From positions 372,001 to 436,000 of the forward strand of contig NZ_CP061304.1 in NCBI RefSeq assembly GCF_018687735.1: DNA of 64,000 nucleotides. The letters are read 5' to 3'. This stretch comes from Polynucleobacter sp. MG-5-Ahmo-C2. Lineage in GTDB: Bacteria; Pseudomonadota; Gammaproteobacteria; Burkholderiales; Burkholderiaceae. Below, one piece after another: positions 47,019 to 55,407 of this stretch (within the stretch, counting starts at the first letter, position 1; every line of letters begins with the position of its first letter). The translations under genes were made by a program, and so were the position numbers. The notes under the pieces are model-generated. The model was not told the DNA's origin and ran no database searches. It worked only from the letters and a program-made list of their open reading frames with translations.

Positions 47019-47042
47019 TACTCAAACAATGTATTCAAAAAT

Positions 47043-47309
47043 TTATTTTCCACCCTCACATTTTTTGATAGAGGCAGCTTTAGCTGCGCCATACAAAGGT
47101 TTGCCGTCCTTGCTAACCGCTTTAGCTTCGCAATCGTTCGGTTTTGCATCACCCATACACTTTTTGATTGAAGCATCCTTTGCTGCGCCATATAGCGGCT
47201 TACCATCTTTGCTAATGGCTTTTGCTTCACAGGCTGCTTGATCGGCGAATGCAAAACTAGGAAGTGCAAAACTTAATACAACACTTAAAGCGATGATGAT
47301 TTTGTTCAT
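47043..47309 (-). CDS. Small secreted protein with two PsiF-like repeats
   Basis: This 88-residue protein has a signal peptide (1-22, ending FAFA) and is probably periplasmic. The rest is two 25-residue units (residues 27-51 and 60-84), each starting CEAKA and ending SIKKC, with GKPLYGAAK inside. The units differ in only two residues. The Cys...Leu-x-Gly-x-Ala...Cys pattern recalls PsiF repeats, a phosphate-starvation family of unknown function, so this is a family hint only. The start is at MNKIIIALS; longer frames lack a signal peptide there. Confidence 0.75.
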   Translation of the reverse strand: MNKIIIALSVVLSFALPSFAFADQAACEAKAISKDGKPLYGAAKDASIKKCMGDAKPNDCEAKAVSKDGKPLYGAAKAASIKKCEGGK

Positions 47310-47426
47310 ATTGCCCCTTTTTTCATAAAACACGGAATTAAATTGACTGCTTATAAAACACTGTAATAAAAAATAGTTTATTTGTGAATATAGGGCAAAT
47401 GCTATGCGCCCAAGGGGCAAGTGGCA

Positions 47427-47954
47427 TCAGGGCGCGACGCGACGCGCTTCAGTAAATTTAGCGGCCCAATAAGGGGAGGTAATGTTATCCAAGCGTACGG
47501 TCCCACCTGCGCTGGGCGCATGTACAAATCGACCTTGCCCCACATAGATTCCTGCGTGTGAATACTTTTCGCCAGTGGTGTTAAAGAAAACTAGGTCACC
47601 CGGAGCGGGTGGCTGACCCTCAATGCTTTGACCTTTAGTGCTCATTAACTGAATGGTGCGCGGCAACTTAATACCAGCAGCTTTGTTATAAACGTAGACG
47701 ATCAGTCCGCTGCAATCAAAGCCACCTTTGGGGGTATTGCCACCATAGCGATAGGGCACGTCTACCAAGCCAACTGCCGCAATTGAAATATCTTCTGTGC
47801 CAACGCTCGTATCTTCCTTGAATTGCGAAACCTTAGAGGAGCTTACTTTGGGGCCAAAGGTGCTGCACCCACTGATTGCGAGGGCGCAAATAAAAATGCC
47901 GCACCCCATCAGAGTGCGGCACGAGAGAGTTTGCTTAGAGTGCGTCTGCAGCAT
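47427..47954 (-). CDS. NlpC/P60 family lipoprotein, cell-wall peptidase
   Basis: This 175-residue lipoprotein probably cuts peptide bonds in peptidoglycan. Cys30 in AISGCSTF is the lipobox cysteine. The NlpC/P60 domain shows the nucleophile in YGGNTPKGGFDCSGLIVY, the histidine in YSHAGIYVGQGRFVHAP, and the C-terminal region ending ARRVAP. The 5' end overlaps phoH by 20 bp; an internal ATG at 47909 is possible, but the longer form gives a better basic N-region. Confidence 0.88.
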   Translation of the reverse strand: MLQTHSKQTLSCRTLMGCGIFICALAISGCSTFGPKVSSSKVSQFKEDTSVGTEDISIAAVGLVDVPYRYGGNTPKGGFDCSGLIVYVYNKAAGIKLPRTIQLMSTKGQSIEGQPPAPGDLVFFNTTGEKYSHAGIYVGQGRFVHAPSAGGTVRLDNITSPYWAAKFTEARRVAP

Positions 47955-49581
47955 GATCCGCTAAACGTGAGCGCTCACCGCGCGCAAGGGTGACATGGCC
48001 ACCATGACGCCAACCCTTAAAGCGATCGACTACATAGGTTAGGCCGGATGAGCCTTCAGTTAAGTAGGGCGTATCAATCTGCGCAATATTGCCTAGACAA
48101 ATAATCTTGGTTCCTGGGCCCGCGCGGGTGACTAGGGTTTTCATTTGCTTAGGCGTTAAGTTCTGCGCTTCATCAATGATGACAAACTTGCTAACGAAGG
48201 TTCTGCCGCGCATGAAGTTCATGCTCTTTACCTTGATGCGTGAGCGGATCAATTCTTGAGTTGCAGCCCGACCCCATTCACCGGCATCATCGTTGCGTTG
48301 GAGAACTTCTAAATTGTCGTCAAATGCACCCATCCATGGCTGCATTTTTTCTTCTTCGGTTCCTGGTAGGAAGCCAATGTCTTCGCCAACGGGAACGGTA
48401 GCGCGAGTAATGATGATCTCGTTATAGCGCTTACTATCCAATACCTGCTCAAGGCCTGCCGCCAATGCCAGCAAGGTTTTGCCTGTACCCGCTTGACCTA
48501 ATAAGGTCACAAAATCTACGTCTGGATTCATGAGCAAGTTCATTGCAAAGTTTTGCTCGCGGTTTCGAGCGGTCACCCCCCAGACATTGTTTTTCTGGTG
48601 CGAGAAGTCTCTGAGAGTTTGCAAGAGGGCAGTTTTGCCATTGATTTCCCTGACGTGTGCATAGAAAGGTGTGGAGCCATCGGGATTCTCTTGGTACACA
48701 AATTGATTTACCAGCATACTTGGTACAGCAGGACCAGTCACCCTATAGAACATCGTGCCAGACTTGGAGTCTGACCAACTTTCCATATCTTTGCCATGCT
48801 TTGGCCAGAAGTCTGCTGATAGAGCCATGACTCCGGAGTACATCAAGTCACGATCTTCTAATACCTGGTCATTGAAATAATCTTCGGCAGGTAGACCAAG
48901 TGCACGCGCTTTAATGCGCATGTTGATGTCTTTGGACACCAGCACCACTTCTTGGCCATTACGAGTCTTTTGCAACTCACTCACTACCGCCAAGATCATG
49001 TTGTCGCCTTTGCCTTCAGGAAGTCCTTCAGGCAATGCTTGAGTAGATAGTTTTGTTTGGAAGAAGAGACGACCTGAAACATCTTGGTTGCCAAGCTTGT
49101 TCAGTGGAATCCCTTCGTCCAATGTGCCGCTGGTGCCGGCAACCAGTTGATCTAGGGAGCGACTGACGGTACGAGCGTTTCGGGCTACTTCGGTCATGCC
49201 TTTTTTATGGTTATCCAACTCTTCGAGAGTGGTCATAGGCAAGAATAGGTCGTGCTCTGAGAAGCGGAACAATGAGCTAGGGTCATGCATTAAGACGTTA
49301 GTGTCTAAAACGAATAGGCTTGGAGGCCCTGTACGAACAACGCGTTTCGGTTTGGCAGGCGTCGTTACCTTATTCTCATTGCGAGTAGGTGTGCGGTCTG
49401 CTTTAATTTTCTCGAGAGCGACTTCTGCTGCAGATAAATCTTCCTCTGCATCATTGATCCAGTCTGAGGTTTCCATCACTACTGGTTTTGCTGGCGCAGG
49501 ACGTTTCTTTAAGTCTGGAGTGTCTTTACGACTAAGTCTCACTTGATCAGCAATTTGAGTTGGGATGGGTGGCAGTGGCAT
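47935..49581 (-). CDS. PIN-PhoH fusion ATPase (PhoH2)
   Basis: A 548-residue protein with an N-terminal PIN RNase domain (FVLDTNVLMHDPSSLF near 90, with Asp93 in the acidic site) and a C-terminal PhoH helicase-like ATPase. Walker A is GQAGTGKTLLALAAG near 365, and Walker B is FVIIDEAQNLTP. PhoH2 proteins act as RNA-cutting helicases and are often toxin-antitoxin related, but no antitoxin-like partner stands upstream here. A Lys/Pro-rich linker of about 80 residues precedes the PIN domain. The leader region before it is unusual. Confidence 0.92.
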   Translation of the reverse strand: MPLPPIPTQIADQVRLSRKDTPDLKKRPAPAKPVVMETSDWINDAEEDLSAAEVALEKIKADRTPTRNENKVTTPAKPKRVVRTGPPSLFVLDTNVLMHDPSSLFRFSEHDLFLPMTTLEELDNHKKGMTEVARNARTVSRSLDQLVAGTSGTLDEGIPLNKLGNQDVSGRLFFQTKLSTQALPEGLPEGKGDNMILAVVSELQKTRNGQEVVLVSKDINMRIKARALGLPAEDYFNDQVLEDRDLMYSGVMALSADFWPKHGKDMESWSDSKSGTMFYRVTGPAVPSMLVNQFVYQENPDGSTPFYAHVREINGKTALLQTLRDFSHQKNNVWGVTARNREQNFAMNLLMNPDVDFVTLLGQAGTGKTLLALAAGLEQVLDSKRYNEIIITRATVPVGEDIGFLPGTEEEKMQPWMGAFDDNLEVLQRNDDAGEWGRAATQELIRSRIKVKSMNFMRGRTFVSKFVIIDEAQNLTPKQMKTLVTRAGPGTKIICLGNIAQIDTPYLTEGSSGLTYVVDRFKGWRHGGHVTLARGERSRLADHAADAL

Positions 49582-49787
49582 GGACTCTCCTAAAAGAAAA
49601 AACCGCCAAGCAATGTGCGTTGACGGTTTATTACGAAACTAGTTGCATTAAGATCTAGAAAACGGAGGGGGTTGCTCCCCGAACCTGTTTTGAAATATTC
49701 AGGTTTCTGATTCAAACGGATTGTCAGACTTTCCCGCCGTGTACGGTGCATATGACTTTACTTTACCCCAAATTTTGGGGTTTGCAA
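49582..49787 (-). promoter_or_regulatory. phoH leader with junction-like folds and RBS-overlapping terminator
   Basis: On the minus strand a terminator-like hairpin (49629-49617 with 49611-49600, 12 bp with a G-U and a bulge) is followed by TTTTTTCTTTT. The T-run merges into the phoH site AGGAGAG (49591-49585), about 20 bp before the ATG. Upstream are hairpins TCTGA/TCAGA (49728-49724/49710-49706), AACCTG/CAGGTT (49705-49700/49687-49682) and GGGG/CCCC (49680-49677/49671-49668). ACGGCGGG (49740-49733) can pair with CCCTCCGT (49669-49662), competing with the last hairpin. TTGCAA (49787-49782) and TAAAGT (49765-49760) are possible promoter boxes around a 17-nt palindrome (49765-49781). Confidence 0.55.
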
Positions 49788-49814
49788 GCGCCCCAGAGAA
49801 AATTATTGTAAAAA

Positions 49815-50282
49815 TTATTCAGTAGCTTGGGCTGCTTGTAATACCTCTGTCACATGGCCTGGAACCTTAAGGCCGCGCCACTCTTTTACCAGCTTGCCAG
49901 AGGAGTCAAAGAGGAAGGTGCTCCGCTCAACGCCGCGGACCTGCTTGCCGTACATATTCTTCATTTTCATGACACCAAAGATTTGGCAGAGTTTTTCTTC
50001 GGTATCAGCAACAAGCTCAAAGGGTAGGCCCAATTTACTGCGAAAGTTATCGTGAGACTTGAGGCTGTCTCGGGAAACTCCAACTACTAGCGTGTTGGTT
50101 TTGGTGAAGGCGTCAATGTTGTCGCGAAATTCACCAGACTCTGCTGTGCAGCCAGGAGTCATATCTTTTGGATAAAAGTAAAGAACCAGTTTTTTACCTT
50201 TGGCCGAAGCTGGAGAAAAAGTCAGTCCCGATGTTGCTGGGATGGCGCACTCTGGCATAGTTTGACCGATTGCTACTGTCAT
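49815..50282 (-). CDS. bcp: Thioredoxin-dependent peroxiredoxin, BCP/PrxQ type
   Basis: It reduces peroxides and protects against oxidative stress. The 155 residues carry the peroxidatic Cys45 in YPKDMTPGCTAESGEFRD. The adjacent acid often found after it is Ala-Glu here, and Cys99 in EEKLCQIFG may be the resolving cysteine. RGVERSTFLFDSSGKLV is the family C-terminal arginine motif. It begins 31 bp after arnD in the same direction, so it may be the last gene of the arn operon. Confidence 0.95.
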   Translation of the reverse strand: MTVAIGQTMPECAIPATSGLTFSPASAKGKKLVLYFYPKDMTPGCTAESGEFRDNIDAFTKTNTLVVGVSRDSLKSHDNFRSKLGLPFELVADTEEKLCQIFGVMKMKNMYGKQVRGVERSTFLFDSSGKLVKEWRGLKVPGHVTEVLQAAQATE

Positions 50283-50313
50283 GATGATCCTTTGTTATTA
50301 ATGTCTCTTAGTG

Positions 50314-51231
50314 TTAATTATTCTGAATAATCAGTTCGCCACTACGATTGGGTATTTCACCCCAGGTCAGCGGTAACACAGCTATTTTATCGAGTTGATT
50401 GGTGTCTTTCCAGGATTGATGTAACTCACCCATAGTGACAAGGTCGTGCCCTTGATTTAGCCATCCAGCCAATAGTTGTTCAAATGCAGGCAGTAGCTTT
50501 TGACCCTCAAGCTCGGCATGCAAGGTGAAGACTTGATCATTGGGATTGCTCTGGGTGATTTCCAAGAGTTTTTTGACTGCGCCAAACTCATCTGCGCCAT
50601 CAATGCCAATGAGCTCATCAAAGGTTGGCAGCGTGGTTGGGTATTGCACATGCTTTGCTTTGCCATTGGGTAAGGCCAATCGATAAGGCATCAGATTAGG
50701 TTTGGCTCTGCCATCGGAAGAATGGGTAATGCCCCATTGATCGAGTTGCTCAAAAGCAGCTTCATTCATTTGCCAACCAGCTGCGCCATAAGTCACGGGT
50801 GCATGACCAAAGATTTCTACAAAGCGATCCCAGCTTTTTTGCATCATCGCTTTAGTCCATTTAGAGTCTTGAGTGCGAACTGCGTCTTGCCACGCAACAT
50901 GGTCCCAAGTGTGGATGCCGGTTTCATGACCGGCTTTGTCAATCGCACGCATTTCTGCAGCAGCTTTTTTGCCAATGTCTGGTCCGGGGATAAGTACACC
51001 ATAGAGCAAAGTTTTGATACCGTAGTGTTCTACGACAGAAGTACGACTAACTTTTTTTAGAAAGCCTGGACGAAAAACTCGCTTTAAAGCCCAGCCGGTA
51101 TGGTCAGGGCCTAGGCTAAATAAGAAGGTTGCCTGAAGTCCAAAGCGCCCAAGGGTGCGAGCGAGATTGGGTACGCCTTCTTTGGTGCCGCGTAGGGTGT
51201 CAACATCTACCTTGAGAGCGATCTTAGCCAT
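50314..51231 (-). CDS. arnD: 4-deoxy-4-formamido-arabinose-phosphoundecaprenol deformylase
   Basis: It removes the formyl group from undecaprenyl-phosphate-formyl-Ara4N, so that Ara4N can be attached to lipid A. The 305-residue NodB-like deacetylase shows ALKVDVDTLRGTKEGVPNL at the start, DKAGHETGIHTWDHVAWQD with metal ligands, and YGAAGWQMNE. It lies at the downstream part of the arn operon, after the decarboxylase gene by 20 bp. Confidence 0.95.
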   Translation of the reverse strand: MAKIALKVDVDTLRGTKEGVPNLARTLGRFGLQATFLFSLGPDHTGWALKRVFRPGFLKKVSRTSVVEHYGIKTLLYGVLIPGPDIGKKAAAEMRAIDKAGHETGIHTWDHVAWQDAVRTQDSKWTKAMMQKSWDRFVEIFGHAPVTYGAAGWQMNEAAFEQLDQWGITHSSDGRAKPNLMPYRLALPNGKAKHVQYPTTLPTFDELIGIDGADEFGAVKKLLEITQSNPNDQVFTLHAELEGQKLLPAFEQLLAGWLNQGHDLVTMGELHQSWKDTNQLDKIAVLPLTWGEIPNRSGELIIQNN

Positions 51232-51251
51232 GAACCCCTGCGCCCGTTAAC

Positions 51252-52298
51252 TTATTCTTTATCAACTAAAGAGCGTGCTTTTTCTACATCCTGGCGATAG
51301 GCTTCGAAAATATTCTTGAGAGCATCAGTCATCGTAGTCGTTGGTTTCCAATCTAATTCACTCATAGTGTTATCGATTGCAGGCACGCGGTTTTGTACGT
51401 CTTGGTAGCCTTCTCCGTAGTACGCGCCAGAAGTAGTTTCAACAATCTTGACTTCGTTTGCAGTCTTGGCATATTCAGGAATGCTACGGGCAATCTCGAG
51501 CATTTGATTCGCTAGTTCACGAACGGAGTGATTGTTTTTCGGGTTACCAATGTTATAAATCTTGCCGTTAGCAACACCATCTTTGTTATCGATGATGCAC
51601 ATCAATGCATCAATACCATCATCTACGTAAGTGAAGGCGCGTTTCTGCGCGCCACCATCGACTAAATTGATTGGTTCGCCACGAACAATGTGGCCTAAGA
51701 ACTGGGTTACCACGCGGGATGAGCCCTCTTTGGGTGTGTAGATACTGTCAAGACCAGGGCCGATCCAGTTAAACGGGCGGAAGAGGGTGAAGCGCAAGCC
51801 TTCCATGCCATAACCCCAGATCACACGATCCATAAGCTGTTTAGAGCAGGCATAGATCCAACGTGGCTTATTGATCGGACCGTAAACCATATTTGATTTA
51901 GCGGGATCGAATTCGGCATCCTCACACATGCCATAAACTTCAGAGGTGGACGGGAATACTAAATGTTTTTTGTATTTAACGGCAGAGCGAACGATGGGAA
52001 GATTAGCCTCAAAGTCGAGTTCAAATACTTTTAATGGCTGCTGAACATAAGTTGCTGGAGTGGCAATCGCAACCAAAGGCAAGATAACGTCGCATTTACG
52101 AATGTGATATTCAACCCATTCTTTATTGATGGTGATATCACCTTCAAAAAAGTGCATACGTGGATGGTTGATGAGATCACCTAAGCGATCATTTTGCATA
52201 TCCATGCCATAGACATCCCAATCGGTTGTCTCAAGAATGCGCTTGGAAAGGTGGTGGCCAATAAAACCGTTAACACCAAGAATGAGTACTTTTTTCAT
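51252..52298 (-). CDS. UDP-glucuronate decarboxylase (ArnA C-terminal function, separate gene)
   Basis: It oxidises and decarboxylates UDP-glucuronate to UDP-4-keto-arabinose. The 348-residue SDR protein has GVNGFIGHHLSKRI at the start, FPSTSEVYGMC, and catalytic YACSKQLMDRVIWGYG. In E. coli this activity is the C-terminal half of bifunctional ArnA, but here it is a stand-alone gene, with the formyltransferase half 47 bp upstream. It is not a broken gene: both halves have complete domains and their own starts. Confidence 0.93.
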   Translation of the reverse strand: MKKVLILGVNGFIGHHLSKRILETTDWDVYGMDMQNDRLGDLINHPRMHFFEGDITINKEWVEYHIRKCDVILPLVAIATPATYVQQPLKVFELDFEANLPIVRSAVKYKKHLVFPSTSEVYGMCEDAEFDPAKSNMVYGPINKPRWIYACSKQLMDRVIWGYGMEGLRFTLFRPFNWIGPGLDSIYTPKEGSSRVVTQFLGHIVRGEPINLVDGGAQKRAFTYVDDGIDALMCIIDNKDGVANGKIYNIGNPKNNHSVRELANQMLEIARSIPEYAKTANEVKIVETTSGAYYGEGYQDVQNRVPAIDNTMSELDWKPTTTMTDALKNIFEAYRQDVEKARSLVDKE

Positions 52299-52345
52299 CT
52301 TTACTGCCTCGTTTTAATCTAATTTGGGAATACTAAATACAGTGC

Positions 52346-53215
52346 TTATTTGTTGGCTGGGAACCATTCCAGGATTTCAACTGCCTGGCCGTCACCGCAA
52401 ATGCCGAATACCCGATTATCAACCACTTGGATGCCCTGAACGCCAAGATCCAGATTGCTTGGGAATAGCCCCTTCAAGCTTGTGCGGGCCACAATCATTG
52501 TCTGCCCCTGGTGATACGTAAAGGCGCCTGGATAAGGGGGTGCAACGGCTCTCACTAGATTGTGGACCTGAATTGCCTTCTGATGCCAATGAATTTGCCC
52601 GTCAGAGGGCTTCCTGCCACCAAAATAACTGCCTTTTTGGAGCTCATTGGGCTTGCGGGGTACTTTGCCCTGAATGAGCTTCGGCAGCGCTTCGGTGATG
52701 ACTTTTACTGCTGCTTGACTTACCTTGCCAAATACATCAGTAGCCGTCTCATCCGGGCCAATGCTAACTGAAGCTTGCCCAACAATATCGCCGGCATCTG
52801 GTTTGGTTTCCATGATGTGCAAGGTGGCGCCTGTTTCAGTTTCTCCATGCAAGATTGCCCAGTTTACTGGCGCGCGGCCACGGTACTTTGGTAGAAGTGA
52901 GCCGTGCATATTTAGCGCAGTAATCTTCGCGCAAGCCAAAATTTGCGCGGGGATCATATGGCGATAGTAAAAAGAAAAAATGTAATCCGGTGCCAGTGCT
53001 TGTAATTTTGGAATCAGGGCGTCTAAATCATTCGCACTAGGCGTAATGTATGGAATATGTTGATCAGCACACAGTTTGGCAACACTAGCAAACCAAACAT
53101 TCTCATGAGGATCATCTTGATGGGTAACAACTAGATCAACTTGGATGCCTGCAGCTAATAAGGCTTTAAGGCAATTGACACCAACATCGTGATAAGCGAA
53201 GACGACTGCGTGCAA
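52346..53215 (-). CDS. UDP-Ara4N formyltransferase (ArnA N-terminal function, separate gene)
   Basis: It formylates UDP-Ara4N using N10-formyltetrahydrofolate. The 289-residue protein shows NMHGSLLPKYRGRAP with Asn102 and His104, and Asp140 in METKPDAGDIV. These match in number the catalytic residues of E. coli ArnA (N102, H104, D140). A C-terminal region (about 205-289) resembles the formyltransferase tail domain. It overlaps no gene: arnC ends one base upstream, and the decarboxylase starts 47 bp downstream. Confidence 0.93.
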   Translation of the reverse strand: MHAVVFAYHDVGVNCLKALLAAGIQVDLVVTHQDDPHENVWFASVAKLCADQHIPYITPSANDLDALIPKLQALAPDYIFSFYYRHMIPAQILACAKITALNMHGSLLPKYRGRAPVNWAILHGETETGATLHIMETKPDAGDIVGQASVSIGPDETATDVFGKVSQAAVKVITEALPKLIQGKVPRKPNELQKGSYFGGRKPSDGQIHWHQKAIQVHNLVRAVAPPYPGAFTYHQGQTMIVARTSLKGLFPSNLDLGVQGIQVVDNRVFGICGDGQAVEILEWFPANK

Positions 53216-54178
53216 TTATTTTTTCTCTAAAACAGTTTGCACAACGTAACGTGGGCGATTGCGGATTTGTTGATAGATGCGGCCGATGTATTCACCGAGG
53301 AGACCAAGGCCAAAGAGCATAACGCCAATCAGGAAGAAAGTCAGCGCAAAGAGGGTGAATACTCCCTCAACCTCGGCGCCCAGTACAAACCGGCGTACCA
53401 GTAAGTAGATGAATAGGCTGCCTGCAGCGAGCGATAGCAACATACCTAGAATTGAGAAGATCTGTAAAGGCATGATGGAGAATCCAGTCACTAAATCAAA
53501 GTTCAAGCGAATCAGTTGATAGAGGCTATATTTAGACTCGCCAGCAAAACGCTCTTCGTGTTTGACGGTGATTTCAATGGGGTTAGCAGCAAAGGTATAA
53601 GCCAGCGCGGGAATAAAGGTGTTGTTCTCATCGCATTGGCGTACTAAGTCAACGATGCGGCGGTTATAGCCCCGTAACATGCAACCTTGATCAGTCATCG
53701 TGATTCGAGTAATGTTTTCGCGTAAACCGTTCATAGCGCGTGAAGCAAATTTTCTGAAGAAGCTGTCACGACGATCCGCACGAATGGTGCCAACGTAATC
53801 ATGGCCCTTTAATAACTGCTCCGTCAGGGCATCAATCTCTTCGGGGGGATTTTGTAAATCTGCATCCAAAGTAATAACAAATTCACCCTTGGCGTATTCA
53901 AATCCAGCCATGATGGCCATATGTTGACCAAAGTTGCTGTGAAATAAAACGGCGCGCGTCACGTCAGGACGTTGCTCAACTTGTTTAGCCAAAATACCAG
54001 CAGAACGATCTTTGCTGCCGTCATTTACAAAAACGACTTCATAGGAAATATTGCGTTTAGCCGCCAGCCCATCTAAGGATGGATAGAGGCGATCAAAGAG
54101 GGCTTGAAGACCGTCTTCCTCGTTATAGACGGGAATAACAATGCTGAGCTTTGGGTTGGCAACTAAATTTGCAGTCAT
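53216..54178 (-). CDS. arnC: Undecaprenyl-phosphate 4-deoxy-4-formamido-L-arabinose transferase
   Basis: It moves formyl-Ara4N from UDP to undecaprenyl phosphate on the cytoplasmic face of the inner membrane. The 320-residue GT2 enzyme has LSIVIPVYNEEDGLQALFDR, FVNDGSKDRS, the metal-binding TLDADLQNPPEEI, and DQGCMLRGYNRRIVD. Two C-terminal transmembrane helices lie near 237-257 and 272-295. It ends exactly one base before the formyltransferase start. Confidence 0.95.
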   Translation of the reverse strand: MTANLVANPKLSIVIPVYNEEDGLQALFDRLYPSLDGLAAKRNISYEVVFVNDGSKDRSAGILAKQVEQRPDVTRAVLFHSNFGQHMAIMAGFEYAKGEFVITLDADLQNPPEEIDALTEQLLKGHDYVGTIRADRRDSFFRKFASRAMNGLRENITRITMTDQGCMLRGYNRRIVDLVRQCDENNTFIPALAYTFAANPIEITVKHEERFAGESKYSLYQLIRLNFDLVTGFSIMPLQIFSILGMLLSLAAGSLFIYLLVRRFVLGAEVEGVFTLFALTFFLIGVMLFGLGLLGEYIGRIYQQIRNRPRYVVQTVLEKK

Positions 54179-54219
54179 GCTGCAATTTTGCCTGATTCTT
54201 GGGGTTTAGCCCAAGAAGG

Positions 54220-55383
54220 CTAGTTTTTGGAGTGTTTCTTGAGGATTCCGACCAATCCACTGGCTATGCGGCCAATATCTTCGTCTGCCATGCTGGGGAA
54301 GAGTGGGAGGGTCAAAATAGAGCGACCAATACGCGCAGCAATTGGGGTATCACTTATTTTGTAGCCTTGATTTTTGTAAAGACTAAAGCCGGTAATAGCA
54401 GGGTAGTGCACTCCTGTACCAATGCCAAGATCTTTTAATTCGGTCATCACTAGAGCGCGATCACAAGCCAATTGCTCCAGTGGCAGCACTACCTGAAACA
54501 TATGCCAATTACTATCAGTGAAGTTTTCAACCGGCAGTTCTAATTTGAGCGCCTCCAATTCGGCAGATTTGAGTTCCGCACGAATGGCATCAAAATATTG
54601 ACGAGCGAGTACTGCGCGACGTGTTTGATATGCAGGCAATTGTTTTAGCTGTTGCAAGCCAATGACCGCATTCACATCGGTCAAATTATCTTTGCCACCG
54701 AGTACATCAACATCCATTCCATCGATGCCTTGGCGAGTTAATCCTTGAAGGCGAAATTTTTCAGCAAGTTTGGCTTCGCAGTCATCATTTAAAACTAGGC
54801 AGCCACCCTCTACAGTCGTGAGATTCTTATTGGCTTGAAAGCTAAAGCTTACGAGGTCGCCGAAGCTTCCAATCTTCTGACCCTTCCACTGAGAGCCGAA
54901 GGCTTGAGCTGCATCTTCAATCACACGCAGATGATGTTGCTTCGCGATTGCATAGAGTCGATCCATGTCTACGGGTAAGCCAGCCAAATACACCGGCATG
55001 ATGGCGCGAGTCTTGGATGTGATTGCAGCAGTGACTTTATGAAGATCTATATTGCGTGTAACAGGATCAATATCCACAAAGACAGGTTTAGCGCCAACTC
55101 CCAAAATAACATTGGATGTTGCCACCCAAGAAATCGGTGTGGTGATGACTTCATCACCTGGGCCAATACCAGCAACTTGTAATGCAATCTTCATCGTTGC
55201 TGTGCCATTGGCAAAACAACGCACAGGACGACCACCAAAGTATTCACTGAGAGTTGCTTCAAACTCTGCCAACTTCGGTCCTGAGGTCACCCAACCAGAA
55301 CGCAAGACATCTGCAACAGCATCAATGGTTTCTTGATTAAAGCTTGGGCGCGTGAAGGGTATAAATGAAGGGTTATTTGACAT
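54220..55383 (-). CDS. arnB: UDP-Ara4O aminotransferase
   Basis: It converts UDP-4-keto-arabinose to UDP-Ara4N with glutamate as the amino donor. The 387-residue DegT/ArnB enzyme has FTRPSFNQETIDAV and GWVTSGPKLAEFE at the start, and EDAAQAFGSQWKGQKIGSFG. The PLP lysine is Lys186 in SFSFQANKNLTT. A HYPAITGFSL region and a charged tail end it. It follows arnT by 24 bp in the operon. Confidence 0.95.
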   Translation of the reverse strand: MSNNPSFIPFTRPSFNQETIDAVADVLRSGWVTSGPKLAEFEATLSEYFGGRPVRCFANGTATMKIALQVAGIGPGDEVITTPISWVATSNVILGVGAKPVFVDIDPVTRNIDLHKVTAAITSKTRAIMPVYLAGLPVDMDRLYAIAKQHHLRVIEDAAQAFGSQWKGQKIGSFGDLVSFSFQANKNLTTVEGGCLVLNDDCEAKLAEKFRLQGLTRQGIDGMDVDVLGGKDNLTDVNAVIGLQQLKQLPAYQTRRAVLARQYFDAIRAELKSAELEALKLELPVENFTDSNWHMFQVVLPLEQLACDRALVMTELKDLGIGTGVHYPAITGFSLYKNQGYKISDTPIAARIGRSILTLPLFPSMADEDIGRIASGLVGILKKHSKN

Positions 55384-55407
55384 GATGTCTTATATTACTT
55401 TACTGCC

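Noticed and set aside
49196-49546. 116-residue plus-strand frame opposite phoH
   Set aside because: It is antisense to the PIN and linker coding region, has no ribosome site, and its protein has no recognisable features.
47935-49581. PIN-PhoH gene as part of a toxin-antitoxin pair
   Set aside because: No small antitoxin gene precedes it. The adjacent upstream gene is bcp, and the following gene is an NlpC/P60 lipoprotein.
50314-53215. Possible frameshift between two arnA halves
   Set aside because: The formyltransferase and decarboxylase each have complete domains, their own start codons and 47 bp between them, so they are separate genes.
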